NCBI GenBank assembly: GCA_946408125.1
Contig: CAMJQW010000004.1
Location: 1 to 64,000 of the forward strand
Direction: 5' to 3'
Length of the DNA stretch: 64,000 bases
DNA from: an uncultured Fibrobacter sp.
GTDB taxonomy: Bacteria; Fibrobacterota; Fibrobacteria; Fibrobacterales; Fibrobacteraceae
Positions 56,133-64,000 of this stretch are shown piece after piece. Numbering within the stretch: position 1 is the stretch's first letter; the number at the start of each line of letters is the position of its first letter. The translations under genes and the position numbers were made by a program. The notes beneath the pieces are model-generated. The model did not search any database. It saw nothing but the letters and a program-made list of their open reading frames with translations, and was not told the DNA's origin.

Positions 56133-57728
56133 ATGAATTTCAGAAAAGTTCGCAAAGAGCCCCTTTGGGCCGCCTTGTTCATCGTTTCCGTGGCGTCGGG
56201 TGCGCATGCCGCATCACCGGTTCTCGGCCCCGAAAACACGCGGAATCTGAGGACGCTCGAGACCGCCCCTATGTTGTTCGAATACCACCGCCAGACGGTG
56301 GGCGATGAGCGTCAGTACTTCACGTACCCGAGGCGCGACACGACCTTCCGCAAGCAATTCCAGAGCACCGAAGCGAACGCGCTCCTGTATTACGACAACG
56401 TGCAGGGGCCCGCCATTTCGGGACACGGGCATGCGGTAAATTGTGATGCGAACGATACCTCCTGCATCGCTGCAGCGAAGGAACTCTATGCGAAGGACCC
56501 GCGTTTCGGGATTGCGGCGAGCCTCGTCGGTGGCATGGACTACCGCGGAGGCGAAGCCTTGGGCGATACCATATGGCCGGGAATGGACGGCGGACTCTAC
56601 GTGCGCGGCTTTGCCGATTCCGTGGACTTCGTGCTCGACGCACGCATCTATAGCGAAGGACATTCCGCTGAATACCCGCGTTCCTGGGACCGCGAATTTC
56701 TGGAAGTGCAGAAGGAAGAGAATAATTCCGGCGTGGAGTACACGAGCTACGCGCGCTACCGTACGCATTTCGCGTTCAATCACGACTGGCTGCGTCTGGA
56801 TTTCGGCCGCGACGTGATGCATTGGGGCCCGGGCTACTACAACAACTTGACGCTCAACCAGTTTGCGCTCCCGTACAACATGATGAGCTTGGACCTGGTG
56901 ATTGGACCCCTGCGCGTGATGAGCTTCTATGGCGACATGCGCATCTACAACAACAGCATGAGTGATGGGAACAAGGATGACCGCAACGTGTTCGGGCACC
57001 GCTATGAACTCGCCATCGGGAATGCGACATTCGGCATCAGCGAACTGCAGGTGCAGTACGACAACCTCAAACCGTGGCTGTTCGTACCTACGGCGCCGCT
57101 GTTCATGGAAAAGGGCAACTATAGCGAAAACTCCAACAACGGTTCGCTCGCGTTTGATTTCAACTACCGCCTGTTCAGCATGGCGCGTATCTATACGGAA
57201 TTCTTCCTCGACGACATGGAATCCCCGATAAGCCTGGTGAAGAACGATAACATAGAAGCCAAATGGGCCTGGATGGCGGGTATGCAAGCGGGACATGACT
57301 TTTATTTCTCCGGGCACAGGCTCGAAGCCGGTACAATTTTCGAATACGCCCGCGTGGAACCGTACGTTTATAGCCACTTCGTTGAGAATACGGCGCAGAT
57401 AGCGAACCTCGGGTATCCCCTTGGGAACCCGGGCGGCCCGAATAGCCGCACCATAGATTGGACACTGTATGGCCGCCTCGACGGCCGCATCTTCGCGGGG
57501 TTGCACAATCGCTGGTTCTGGAAGGGGACGGATTACGGCTCGGCTCTGAATGATACGACGCCCACGCGCAACCACATGAAAATCCACAAGAAGTTCTTGG
57601 ACGGCGCAAAAATGCAGTATTCCCTTTCGCCCGCGCTCAGTTACGAGGGCCAGTTCGTGAGCTTCATGGGTGAGCTTTCGCTGATCGACGACAAGAAGGT
57701 GTATCTCCGCGCAGGATTCAAGTGGTGA
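56133..57728 (+). CDS. Wzi-like capsule/surface polysaccharide assembly barrel
   Basis: 531 residues. Signal peptide (AALFIVSVASGAHA), then an outer-membrane barrel of the capsule-assembly Wzi family (PF14052-like): LRLDFGRDVMHWGPGYYNN is the hallmark motif (GRxxxxWGxG), with FALPYNMMSLDLVIGPLRVMSFYGDM after it. The chain ends YLRAGFKW with a terminal aromatic typical of barrels. Wzi proteins hold capsule or O-antigen polysaccharide at the cell surface. Its TGA overlaps the ATG of the U32 gene by one base. No capsule synthesis cluster is adjacent. Confidence 0.85.
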   Translation: MNFRKVRKEPLWAALFIVSVASGAHAASPVLGPENTRNLRTLETAPMLFEYHRQTVGDERQYFTYPRRDTTFRKQFQSTEANALLYYDNVQGPAISGHGHAVNCDANDTSCIAAAKELYAKDPRFGIAASLVGGMDYRGGEALGDTIWPGMDGGLYVRGFADSVDFVLDARIYSEGHSAEYPRSWDREFLEVQKEENNSGVEYTSYARYRTHFAFNHDWLRLDFGRDVMHWGPGYYNNLTLNQFALPYNMMSLDLVIGPLRVMSFYGDMRIYNNSMSDGNKDDRNVFGHRYELAIGNATFGISELQVQYDNLKPWLFVPTAPLFMEKGNYSENSNNGSLAFDFNYRLFSMARIYTEFFLDDMESPISLVKNDNIEAKWAWMAGMQAGHDFYFSGHRLEAGTIFEYARVEPYVYSHFVENTAQIANLGYPLGNPGGPNSRTIDWTLYGRLDGRIFAGLHNRWFWKGTDYGSALNDTTPTRNHMKIHKKFLDGAKMQYSLSPALSYEGQFVSFMGELSLIDDKKVYLRAGFKW

Positions 57729-59050
57729 TGACTAAACCTGAACTTTTGGCTCCGGCGGGTGACTTGACCCGCATGAAATATGCGTTTGCCTACGGTGCGG
57801 ACGCCGTGTATGCGGGACAGCCTGCCTTTAGCCTCCGTTCCCGCGAGAATGGATTCAAGAATTTGGATGACCTTGCCGAAGGGATCGCTTACGCACATGC
57901 CCGCGGAAAGAAATTCTACTTGACGAGCAACGTGATTGCGAGGAATACGAAGGTGGAACCTTTCCAGAAGGCGCTCCTTGCCGCATTGGAACTGAAGCCT
58001 GACGCTCTGATCGTTGCCGATGCGGGCTTTGTCGGGTGGCTCCGCAAGGTGTCTCCCGAAACGGAAATTCACCTTTCGGTGCAGGCGAACACGACGAATT
58101 ACCTGACGGCGCAATTCTGGCATGATTTGGGTGTACGGCGCATTATTTTGAGCCGTGAACTTCGCTTGTCTGAAATTTTGGAGATAAAGGAACGTGTTCC
58201 TGGGCTCGAACTGGAGGTGTTCGTCCACGGCGCCGTCTGTATGGCGATGTCCGGACGGTGTATGCTCAGCAACTGGGTCACGCACCGCGACGCAAACCAG
58301 GGCGCCTGCGACAACAGCTGCCGCATGCCTTACAGGCTCTACGCGAACGAGGGCCCGCAGTGCGACGGTTACCGCGAACACGAAGGCAATTTTAGCTTGC
58401 AGAGGACGGACCGCCCCGAGCTTGATCCGGTGGCGCTTGACGAGGATACGTGGGGAACTTACTTCATGAGCAGCCGCGACCTCTGCGCGCTGGACGTGGT
58501 TCCCGAGCTGGTGCGCGGTGGCCTCGATTCGTTCAAAATCGAGGGGCGCACGCGTTCCGTGTATTACTTGAGCCAAGTGGTGCGTGCCTACCGTATGGCG
58601 ATTGACGCGTGCGCGTCCGCACTCCGTGCGGACGGACCGTGCACCGTGGACTGCGTTCCTGCGGAATCCCGCAGGGCCATCAGCTGCGTGGACGGTCGCG
58701 GCTTCATGCCTGGATTCTTGCGCGGTCCCTTGCCGCAGAACTACGAGAGTACGCACGTGAATGCCGAGGGCGGTTGCGTTTGTGCGCAGGTCCTCGGGTG
58801 CGACATGCAGGCGGGAGGGTTCCGCGTGAACGTCAAGAACCCGTTCTCCCCGGGCGATTCCATCGAGCTGATGACGCCTTCAGGAATGCATCCCTGCGAG
58901 GTCAAGGGAATGCTCAACTTCAGGGGCGAGCATGCGGACCGGCTTAACCCGGGTACGGAAGGACTCGTGCTTGTTCCGGACGATGTGTTGCAGAACACGG
59001 AGAATGCCGAATTTGCGTTCCTTGTGAGGATGGACACGGCAAAATCCTGA
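57728..59050 (+). CDS. U32-family protein, TrhP/YegQ-like tRNA hydroxylation factor
   Basis: 440 residues from ATG 57728 (TGATG overlap). The N terminus PELLAPAGDLTRMKYAFAYGADAVYAG and the U32 signature ELEVFVHGAVCMAMSGRCMLS are clear, with further Cys in NQGACDNSCRMPYRL that may ligate an iron-sulfur cluster. Members with a C-terminal barrel domain (here from about residue 340) such as TrhP hydroxylate tRNA uridine 34; others were called collagenases. TrhP is preferred from the full-length organisation, but RlhA-type 23S rRNA hydroxylation is an alternative. Confidence 0.82.
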   Translation: MTKPELLAPAGDLTRMKYAFAYGADAVYAGQPAFSLRSRENGFKNLDDLAEGIAYAHARGKKFYLTSNVIARNTKVEPFQKALLAALELKPDALIVADAGFVGWLRKVSPETEIHLSVQANTTNYLTAQFWHDLGVRRIILSRELRLSEILEIKERVPGLELEVFVHGAVCMAMSGRCMLSNWVTHRDANQGACDNSCRMPYRLYANEGPQCDGYREHEGNFSLQRTDRPELDPVALDEDTWGTYFMSSRDLCALDVVPELVRGGLDSFKIEGRTRSVYYLSQVVRAYRMAIDACASALRADGPCTVDCVPAESRRAISCVDGRGFMPGFLRGPLPQNYESTHVNAEGGCVCAQVLGCDMQAGGFRVNVKNPFSPGDSIELMTPSGMHPCEVKGMLNFRGEHADRLNPGTEGLVLVPDDVLQNTENAEFAFLVRMDTAKS

Positions 59051-59071
59051 AGGAAAACATAAATTTGGGCT

Positions 59072-59503
59072 ATGGCAGTCGACGAAGCGACGAAAAAAAA
59101 GGACGAACTGGAACTCTACCAGATAGACGATAGGGCGATAGTACCTTTCTTCAGGGATCACCTTGAAGATCTGAAGCGCTTTCTCAACGAGCACAAGGGA
59201 CAGAATCTGTCTCTCCTGGTAATGCTCAAGCAGTTCATCCGCACATACCGGATGCCTTTCAATATGCAGCGCTACATGGAAGTGCAGCGCACGTTCATCC
59301 AGCAGAGCATTCACGAAAAGATGCAGGACCGGCAGGCCGCCGTGAGCCACTGGATCCAGGAACACGCGGGCCGTCACCGCGACCGCATGATCCAGTTGCA
59401 ATGCCTGTACCTGGACCGCGTCAAGGAAAAGCTCCTGCCCGAAATCGAGGCGCTGCTCGACCGCCGTATCGAGGCCCTTCAGGCCAAGAAAAACGATAAA
59501 TAA
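59072..59503 (+). CDS. Helical protein of unknown function
   Basis: 143 residues, no signal or membrane segment, very rich in charged residues and predicted all-helical: DDRAIVPFFRDHLEDLKRFLNEH, MLKQFIRTYRMPFNMQRYMEVQRTFIQQS, VSHWIQEHAGRHRDRMIQLQ, KLLPEIEALLDRRIEAL. TAAATT lies exactly six bases before the ATG, and there is no ribosome site. It is 21 bases after the U32 gene but probably has its own leaderless promoter. I do not recognise a family. Confidence 0.6.
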   Translation: MAVDEATKKKDELELYQIDDRAIVPFFRDHLEDLKRFLNEHKGQNLSLLVMLKQFIRTYRMPFNMQRYMEVQRTFIQQSIHEKMQDRQAAVSHWIQEHAGRHRDRMIQLQCLYLDRVKEKLLPEIEALLDRRIEALQAKKNDK

Positions 59504-59654
59504 AATTTACAATCGGCAAAAAACATCTAAGTCTTTGTCGTACATCACATTTTTTTGGGAAAGGGCCGTAAATTGGTTTTTTCCTGTTTTTCTTATTAAA
59601 GAAAAAAATATATATTTCACGAGGTTAGAAATAATTTTACAAAGAGGTAACCAC

Positions 59655-60650
59655 ATGAAAAAGATTCTCGGACTCTTGGCAATCTGCTCCCTTGTAGCTT
59701 GCAACGATTCCAGCGAAACCGTCGCCGCTCCGGCGTTCGGCGGAAACCAACAGGCTCAGGACACGCGTACGCAGGAGCAAATCGCGGATTCCATCGCCAA
59801 GCACATGGCTGACTCCATCGCGGCCCTCAACGGTCAGGGACAGCTGATGTCTTCTAATGCTTTGGTGATGAGCAGCGATGCCGGTGTCATGATGTCCAGC
59901 AGCAGCGCTCCGGTCATCGTTGGCCAGTCCAGCAGCTCCGCTGTTGTCCAGTCCAGCAGTTCCGTGGTTGGCCAGTCCAGCAGCTCCACGGTCGTAAGGT
60001 CCAGCTCCGCGGTTACTCCGAAGTCGAGCGCGACTGTCGCCGCGGATGATGGCGTGTTCAAACTTGAACTGTGGGATGCTGCCGATGGTGAAGCGCAGGT
60101 CCCGACCGGCAACTCGACCGGTGGCTGGTGGTATGGTTACGCAGATGATCTGGGTTCTGAAATCACTTGGGCCGCCGAACCGGAAGATGGTGACATGACG
60201 CCCGTGATTGCAGCATGCGGAGGCATTTGCGGTGATTTCGTCATTGGCGAAGGTGATGCCGAAGAAGGTATATACCCGTACCTCGGCTTTGCATTCGGCT
60301 ATGCCAAGAATGAGAACCTTACCGGCGATGCTACTTCCGTTAAGGGCATCTGCGTTACCTACACCTATTCCGGTACCGCTTCGTTCGTTATCGAACTCGG
60401 CATGACCAAGTCTCAAGAAGATAAGCTTGGAAGCGCCCTCCCGGTAGCACCCTTGCCGAAGGGCACCAAGAAGACGGTTGACTACAAGTGGAGCGAATTT
60501 GAACAGCCGGATTGGGCTAAGAAGCCGATGAGCGGTCCTGAAGCTGCGGCTGATCTTAAGTCCATCAAGTTCAAGTTTGCGGATGTCTCCGGTGGCGAAA
60601 GCGGTTCCTTTGCCGTCTACAAGGTCGGCCCGTACGGCGGCTGCAACTAA
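59655..60650 (+). CDS. Lipoprotein with Ser-rich linker and carbohydrate-binding-like domain
   Basis: True start MKKILGLLAICSLVACND (59655), with AAAGAGG upstream; 331 residues. Lipobox LVAC; then a Gln/Ala-rich stretch and a linker made of GQSSSS and VQSSSS units. The C-terminal 190 residues form a beta-sandwich-like domain (LELWDAADGEAQVPTGNSTGGWWYGYADDLGSE; YLGFAFGYAKNENLTGDATSVKGICVTYTYSG; FAVYKVGPYGGC), a pattern seen in Fibrobacter surface proteins and resembling carbohydrate-binding modules. Followed by a terminator. A TATATATTTCACGAGG stretch upstream supplies the -10. Confidence 0.78.
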   Translation: MKKILGLLAICSLVACNDSSETVAAPAFGGNQQAQDTRTQEQIADSIAKHMADSIAALNGQGQLMSSNALVMSSDAGVMMSSSSAPVIVGQSSSSAVVQSSSSVVGQSSSSTVVRSSSAVTPKSSATVAADDGVFKLELWDAADGEAQVPTGNSTGGWWYGYADDLGSEITWAAEPEDGDMTPVIAACGGICGDFVIGEGDAEEGIYPYLGFAFGYAKNENLTGDATSVKGICVTYTYSGTASFVIELGMTKSQEDKLGSALPVAPLPKGTKKTVDYKWSEFEQPDWAKKPMSGPEAAADLKSIKFKFADVSGGESGSFAVYKVGPYGGCN

Positions 60651-60672
60651 TCGCCTGATTTCAAGGATTTAA

Positions 60673-60704
60673 AAAGAACACTCCTTCGGGGGCGTTCTTT
60701 TTTT
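60673..60704 (+). terminator. Intrinsic terminator after the lipoprotein gene
   Basis: AAGAACACTCC-TTCG-GGGGCGTTCTT with one mismatch and a G-T pair, followed by a run of T residues. Confidence 0.85.
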
Positions 60705-60772
60705 GTGCAAAGGGCTCGGGCCGCACTATGCCCGGGATGTCATGACGGGCATCATGTTCGGCGCGTGTGCTA

Positions 60773-61399
60773 TTATTTTCCGAGGGCCTTCTTGAGGGCG
60801 CGGATGGCGTTCCCGCGGTGGCTGATGGCCTTCTTTTCTTCGAGTTCCATCTGGGCGAAGGTGCGGTCGAATCCGTCAGGCACGAACAGCGGGTCGTAGC
60901 CGAACCCCATGTCGCCGACGGGTGCGCGGTTGATTTGCCCGCGGCATTCGCCTTCGAAAATCTTGGGTTCGCTGATGGAAAGATTTCCGTCTGTGTCCCT
61001 GGTGATAGTCTGGTACGAAAGCGCGCAGAAATAGCGGGCCTTGCGGTCCTCGATGTTTTCCATCTTTTTAAGGAGCAGTTCGTTGTTGCTCTCGTCGGCA
61101 CCGTGGATGCCACTGTAGCGAGCGCTGTAGATGCCGGGTTCGCCGTTGAGTGCGAAGACTTCGAGTCCGGAATCGTCGGCGAGCACGGTCGCTTCGATGT
61201 TGCGGTCTTTGAGCCAGCGGGCCGTGGTCGACGACTTGATGATGGCGTTCTCGGCAAAGCTCTTGCCGTCTTCCACGATATCCTCGTCGAATCCGATGTC
61301 CTTGAGGGTCTTGAATTCGTAATGTTCGGTGCCCAGAATGTGGGCGAAATCCCTGATCTTGCCGGCGCTCCCGGTCGCGATAACGAAAAGGTGTTTCAT
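60773..61399 (-). CDS. rdgB: XTP/dITP diphosphatase (RdgB/HAM1)
   Basis: Removes non-canonical purine nucleotides (dITP, XTP) to protect DNA. 208 residues: FVIATGSAGKIRDFAHIL (substrate-binding N terminus with T-x-N-x-GK pattern changed to TGSAGK), DGKSFAENAIIKS, TVLADDSGLEVFALNGEPGIYSARYSG and GFGYDPLFVPDGFDRTFAQM. The asparagine of the common TxNxGK motif is replaced by serine here, a mild deviation. AAAATG has no strong ribosome site. Confidence 0.93.
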   Translation of the reverse strand: MKHLFVIATGSAGKIRDFAHILGTEHYEFKTLKDIGFDEDIVEDGKSFAENAIIKSSTTARWLKDRNIEATVLADDSGLEVFALNGEPGIYSARYSGIHGADESNNELLLKKMENIEDRKARYFCALSYQTITRDTDGNLSISEPKIFEGECRGQINRAPVGDMGFGYDPLFVPDGFDRTFAQMELEEKKAISHRGNAIRALKKALGK

Positions 61400-61457
61400 T
61401 TTTGAAGTGGCCAGTAAATAGTAGGCAGTGGGTTGCTCAATGCGATCTGACTACTAA

Positions 61458-61649
61458 TTAGTAGTGGGTCGGTTTAAAGAGGATGATGATGGCGTCGACG
61501 ACAACGCCTACGCCGCATAGGCCCGCCGTGCAGAGCCACAGGATTCCGGTCCAGATTTTCCCTTCGTAGAATCTGTGTATGCCCAGGTATCCGAGCAGTA
61601 TACAGAGGGCGAGGGCAATCCATTTGTTGTGTTCACCTTGTTTTGGCAT
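61458..61649 (-). CDS. TM2-domain membrane protein
   Basis: 63 residues from MPKQGEHNKW (61649), after TGAGG; the tracked start at 61682 lies upstream of the ribosome site. Two membrane helices (IALALCILLGYLGIHRFYEG; GILWLCTAGLCGVGVVVDAIIILF) with the TM2 pattern LGxxGxHRFYxG and a polar turn with DAI. Function of stand-alone TM2 proteins is unknown; they are common in many bacteria. Divergent from the AlgX-like gene. Confidence 0.85.
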   Translation of the reverse strand: MPKQGEHNKWIALALCILLGYLGIHRFYEGKIWTGILWLCTAGLCGVGVVVDAIIILFKPTHY

Positions 61650-61712
61650 AAAAACCTCAATTGTATAGTATAAATTTAGCAAATGCGTCGTTCAGATTTA
61701 TATATTGGGAAT

Positions 61713-63632
61713 GTGAAAAAGATTATTTGTCCATTCGCCATTCTGCTCGGGCTCTGCGCCTGTGCTTCCGATAATCCGCGCCCGGCCACGGACTCCTCGT
61801 CCGAACCGGCAACCGCCTCTGCACAACCCCTGCCACAGTCTGTACCTTCGACGCTGTTCGAGGTGAAGGCTTCGGGTGCAGACAAACAGGTGCGTGTCGT
61901 CGCGAAGCCGACGCTCGCCGCGCTCGATTACGCTGCTTACTCCGCCAACCCGATTCGCTTGGCAGGGAAGGACGAGAAACCTGAAAACTATGCGGGCAAG
62001 ATGGCTTCGGCAAAGATTGCCGACTATCCGTTCCCGATGCTAGAATCGCTTTCGGAGTCTGCTCCTGTTGCTGTTGCGGGCAGGCCGCCGCTTGCGTGGG
62101 AACCGCTTTCGAAGATCCTTTACGCGCAGACGGGTAACGACTCTCTTGGAATCTTGCTCAACGCGGTCGAGGCCGTCAAGTGGGACGAGCCCGAAGTGTT
62201 CCGCGCTTTCCAGACGGTTTCCAAGCTCTGGGGCGTTGCGCTGACGGACGGCAGCGTGGAATGGTGGGTGGAAGTTTCGCCTGCCGCGTGGACCGGGCGC
62301 GCGCCGTTCTACGGCAAGCTCAAACTGGTGTCGGCAGGCGAGACTGCGGAAGTCCTGAATTATTACTTGACGGCCGAGATGGGCGCCGAGGATGCCATGA
62401 ACTGGGTGCGCACGCTTTCGTCTTACTGGTATCCGACCCTGAATACGGATTTGGAACAGCATACGCCGGGCGCTCCCTGGGAAGGCGGTAGGCCTTTCGC
62501 GGTGATGCGCGGTAACCCGATGGGGACTCCGATGTGGGTCGCCTTTGATGTTCCCGCCTTTGAGCTGAGCGACGAGGCGCTGCGTGCGAAGTTCGTTGCC
62601 GATTCCCTGGCGGAAGCGGGCGAGGTTGTTCCCGTGGACCGCTCCCTCGATACGAATTCGTCTTTCCGTCTCGAAACGCTTGCCTCGCTCGAAGGAGCTT
62701 GCCCGGCGAACGATGCTACGGCCAAGTTCCGCGACGCGCTCTCGAAGCAGCTGAAGAAACTCCCGAAGGAACAGAATGCCTGGGAATCTAACGGAATGCT
62801 TTGGTTCAGGCGCAACGCGAATTACCTGCTTGCCGACAAGATCAGCGGCCAGGACAGCCTGCACAATCCGCTCTCGCGCCTGCTGGAACTCAAGAAGTAT
62901 CTCGATTCGCAGAATATCCAGCTGTTGGTGGTTCCGGTTCCTGTCAAGGAAGAAATCTATGCCGACAAGATTGTGGCCGGGACTCCGGCGGATCTCTGCG
63001 TGAACGTGAACGGGCGTGAATTCTTCCGCGAAATGCTTGCCGCGGGCCTCGACGTGCTTGACCTCTATCCGGCGCTCATGGCGGCCCGTGCGGGTGATGA
63101 ACCGCCGCATTACAGCTACCAGCGCTACGATACGCACTGGGCGCTGCCGGGAATGCTTGCGGCTATGGAAATGCTCGCATCCCGCGTGACGCAGTACAGC
63201 TGGTACGCTTCTTCGGGCGCCCAGCCGGGAAGCTTGCAGATGCAGGAAACGACTACGGTTCGCGAAGGTGACCTCGTGGCGCACCTGCCCGATGCGGAAA
63301 AGCCGAAATATACTGCGGATACGTTGTCTGCAATGAAGATTTTCAAGGGCTCCAATCCTTACAAGGGCGGCAAGAATGCTCCGATTCTCCTGATGGGAGA
63401 CTCCTTCACGGGAGTGTTCGAATCGGTGGACCAGAAGAGCGGCGGTCCGGGATCCCTGCTGGCTTATGCTACCGGCCTCGACGTGCAGGTGGTGACTAGC
63501 TGGGGTGGCGGCCCTGGCGTGTATCACCGCATGATGAAGATGACCAAGGATATGCAGAGCAAGCGACTCGTCATTTACATGATGACGGCCCGCGACTTCT
63601 GGCAATCCCCGATGGAATGGGATGGCCTGTAA
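61713..63632 (+). CDS. AlgX/AlgJ-like SGNH acetyltransferase lipoprotein
   Basis: I prefer the GTG at 61713, which begins exactly at a lipoprotein signal (KKIICPFAILLGLCAC) and has TATATT six bases upstream; ATG 61683 would add ten polar residues. 639 residues. The C-terminal 300 residues have the AlgX/AlgJ SGNH pattern: YQRYDTHWALPGM (catalytic Asp-His) and ILLMGDSFTGVFES (serine). The N-terminal 300 residues are unique, including a Trp-rich stretch (WWVEVSPAAWTG). The AlgX family O-acetylates exported polysaccharides in the periplasm. The following gene overlaps it by 11 bases. No algI-like acetyl donor gene is in the window. Confidence 0.75.
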   Translation: MKKIICPFAILLGLCACASDNPRPATDSSSEPATASAQPLPQSVPSTLFEVKASGADKQVRVVAKPTLAALDYAAYSANPIRLAGKDEKPENYAGKMASAKIADYPFPMLESLSESAPVAVAGRPPLAWEPLSKILYAQTGNDSLGILLNAVEAVKWDEPEVFRAFQTVSKLWGVALTDGSVEWWVEVSPAAWTGRAPFYGKLKLVSAGETAEVLNYYLTAEMGAEDAMNWVRTLSSYWYPTLNTDLEQHTPGAPWEGGRPFAVMRGNPMGTPMWVAFDVPAFELSDEALRAKFVADSLAEAGEVVPVDRSLDTNSSFRLETLASLEGACPANDATAKFRDALSKQLKKLPKEQNAWESNGMLWFRRNANYLLADKISGQDSLHNPLSRLLELKKYLDSQNIQLLVVPVPVKEEIYADKIVAGTPADLCVNVNGREFFREMLAAGLDVLDLYPALMAARAGDEPPHYSYQRYDTHWALPGMLAAMEMLASRVTQYSWYASSGAQPGSLQMQETTTVREGDLVAHLPDAEKPKYTADTLSAMKIFKGSNPYKGGKNAPILLMGDSFTGVFESVDQKSGGPGSLLAYATGLDVQVVTSWGGGPGVYHRMMKMTKDMQSKRLVIYMMTARDFWQSPMEWDGL

Positions 63633-64000
63633 GCGGTTACGACATCTCTTTTGGCCTGTGTTCTCGCTTGCGCTCCTGGCGGCGCTTGCGTTTGCGCTGT
63701 GGAGCGGGCAGAAGGAAAACGTCAGTTATCGTGCGATGGCGTGCGCTTTCGAGGAACGTACTCCCGCGTGCCTGGATTCCGTTGCGGAATGGAATCGCGG
63801 CCTTGCTTTTTTTGATAGCGCCTATGCGGTAAGCGGTGATGCGCTGCAATCGCTGAAGGCACTCCTCTGGAATTTCTGGAATATCGAGTTTACGGGCGCG
63901 GGCGAGGCGGCGGTGGCGCACGACGCCATACTCCCGCTACGCGTTCTCGAGACGAAAAAGTCGGGATGCATGGGGCTTTCGTGGCTTGCGATGATGGTCG
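63622..64000 (+). CDS. Transglutaminase-like protein, 5' part (runs off the window)
   Basis: Missing from the ORF track because it has no stop before the window end. ATG 63622 overlaps the AlgX-like gene by 11 bases. The 126 visible codons begin with a basic signal/anchor (MACKRLRHLFWPVFSLALLAALAFALWSG), then a short domain with CAFEERTPACLDS, and reach LPLRVLETKKSGCMGLSWLAMMV, which resembles the active-site segment of transglutaminase-like core-2 (SirB1-type) domains with the nucleophile Cys. Histidine and aspartate of the triad would lie beyond 64000. Probably a partner of the acetyltransferase. Confidence 0.55.
   Translation, partial: MACKRLRHLFWPVFSLALLAALAFALWSGQKENVSYRAMACAFEERTPACLDSVAEWNRGLAFFDSAYAVSGDALQSLKALLWNFWNIEFTGAGEAAVAHDAILPLRVLETKKSGCMGLSWLAMMV

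Overview
The window reads as a chromosome segment of a Fibrobacter-like bacterium (phylum Fibrobacterota, FCB group). Evidence: serine-rich linkers after lipoprotein signal peptides in several secreted proteins, tandem FISUMP (Fibrobacter succinogenes major paralogous) domains at 5188-6591, a CE6-type acetyl esterase with a CBM6-like module and a basic C-terminal tail, CotH and choice-of-anchor I proteins, and many outer-membrane barrels and lipoproteins. Coding DNA is GC-rich, so almost every real gene carries long antisense shadow ORFs. I see no rRNA, tRNA, CRISPR array, IS element or prophage, and no gene-free stretch above 300 bases.

Layout. 1-7.9 kb: 3' part of a SulP transporter, an untracked 33-residue membrane peptide with its own promoter and terminator, a dnaG-sufC-sufD operon on the minus strand, a FISUMP lipoprotein and a MATE exporter. 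8-10.1 kb: thioesterase plus DegT-type aminotransferase, then rpsT. 10.3-16.5 kb: a five-gene operon of MglA-type Ras GTPase, Roadblock/LC7 (MglB-type) protein, DUF2914-like membrane protein, a 971-residue outer-membrane protein and an Omp85-like protein; this is the best candidate for an undescribed system. 16.5-18.1 kb: epmB and efp, divergent. 18.2-21.4 kb: CE6 esterase, an orphan TIM-barrel/receiver-like pair, and an intergenic region with two perfect DnaA boxes. 21.4-30.5 kb: thiL-pilB, CotH lipoprotein, a second MATE exporter, a lipoprotein, and small zinc/thiol proteins flanking a G11 tract. 30.6-39.5 kb: housekeeping run (pcrA, gatC, kdsB, comEA-like, pilM-like, pilN/O-like, rsmD, coaD, rhomboid, PfkB kinase). 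39.6-50.4 kb: secreted proteins, hrpB carrying in-frame palindromic inserts, a minimal Omp85 protein, ppa and an Fn3-like lipoprotein. 50.4-56 kb: rpsD with a structured leader, then a lipoprotein and a large right-handed beta-helix protein. 56-64 kb: Wzi-like barrel, U32/TrhP-like protein, lipoprotein, rdgB, TM2 protein, an AlgX-like acetyltransferase and the start of a transglutaminase-like gene cut by the window end.

Two themes cross the window. First, promoters share a TANATT-like -10 hexamer, and at about eight genes this hexamer lies exactly six bases before the start codon, which predicts leaderless mRNAs. Second, cell-envelope genes dominate: outer-membrane barrels, two single-POTRA-like Omp85 proteins, type IV pilus parts, Kdo activation, polysaccharide acetylation and carbohydrate-active secreted proteins. 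All functions are inferred from sequence recognition; no database search was run.
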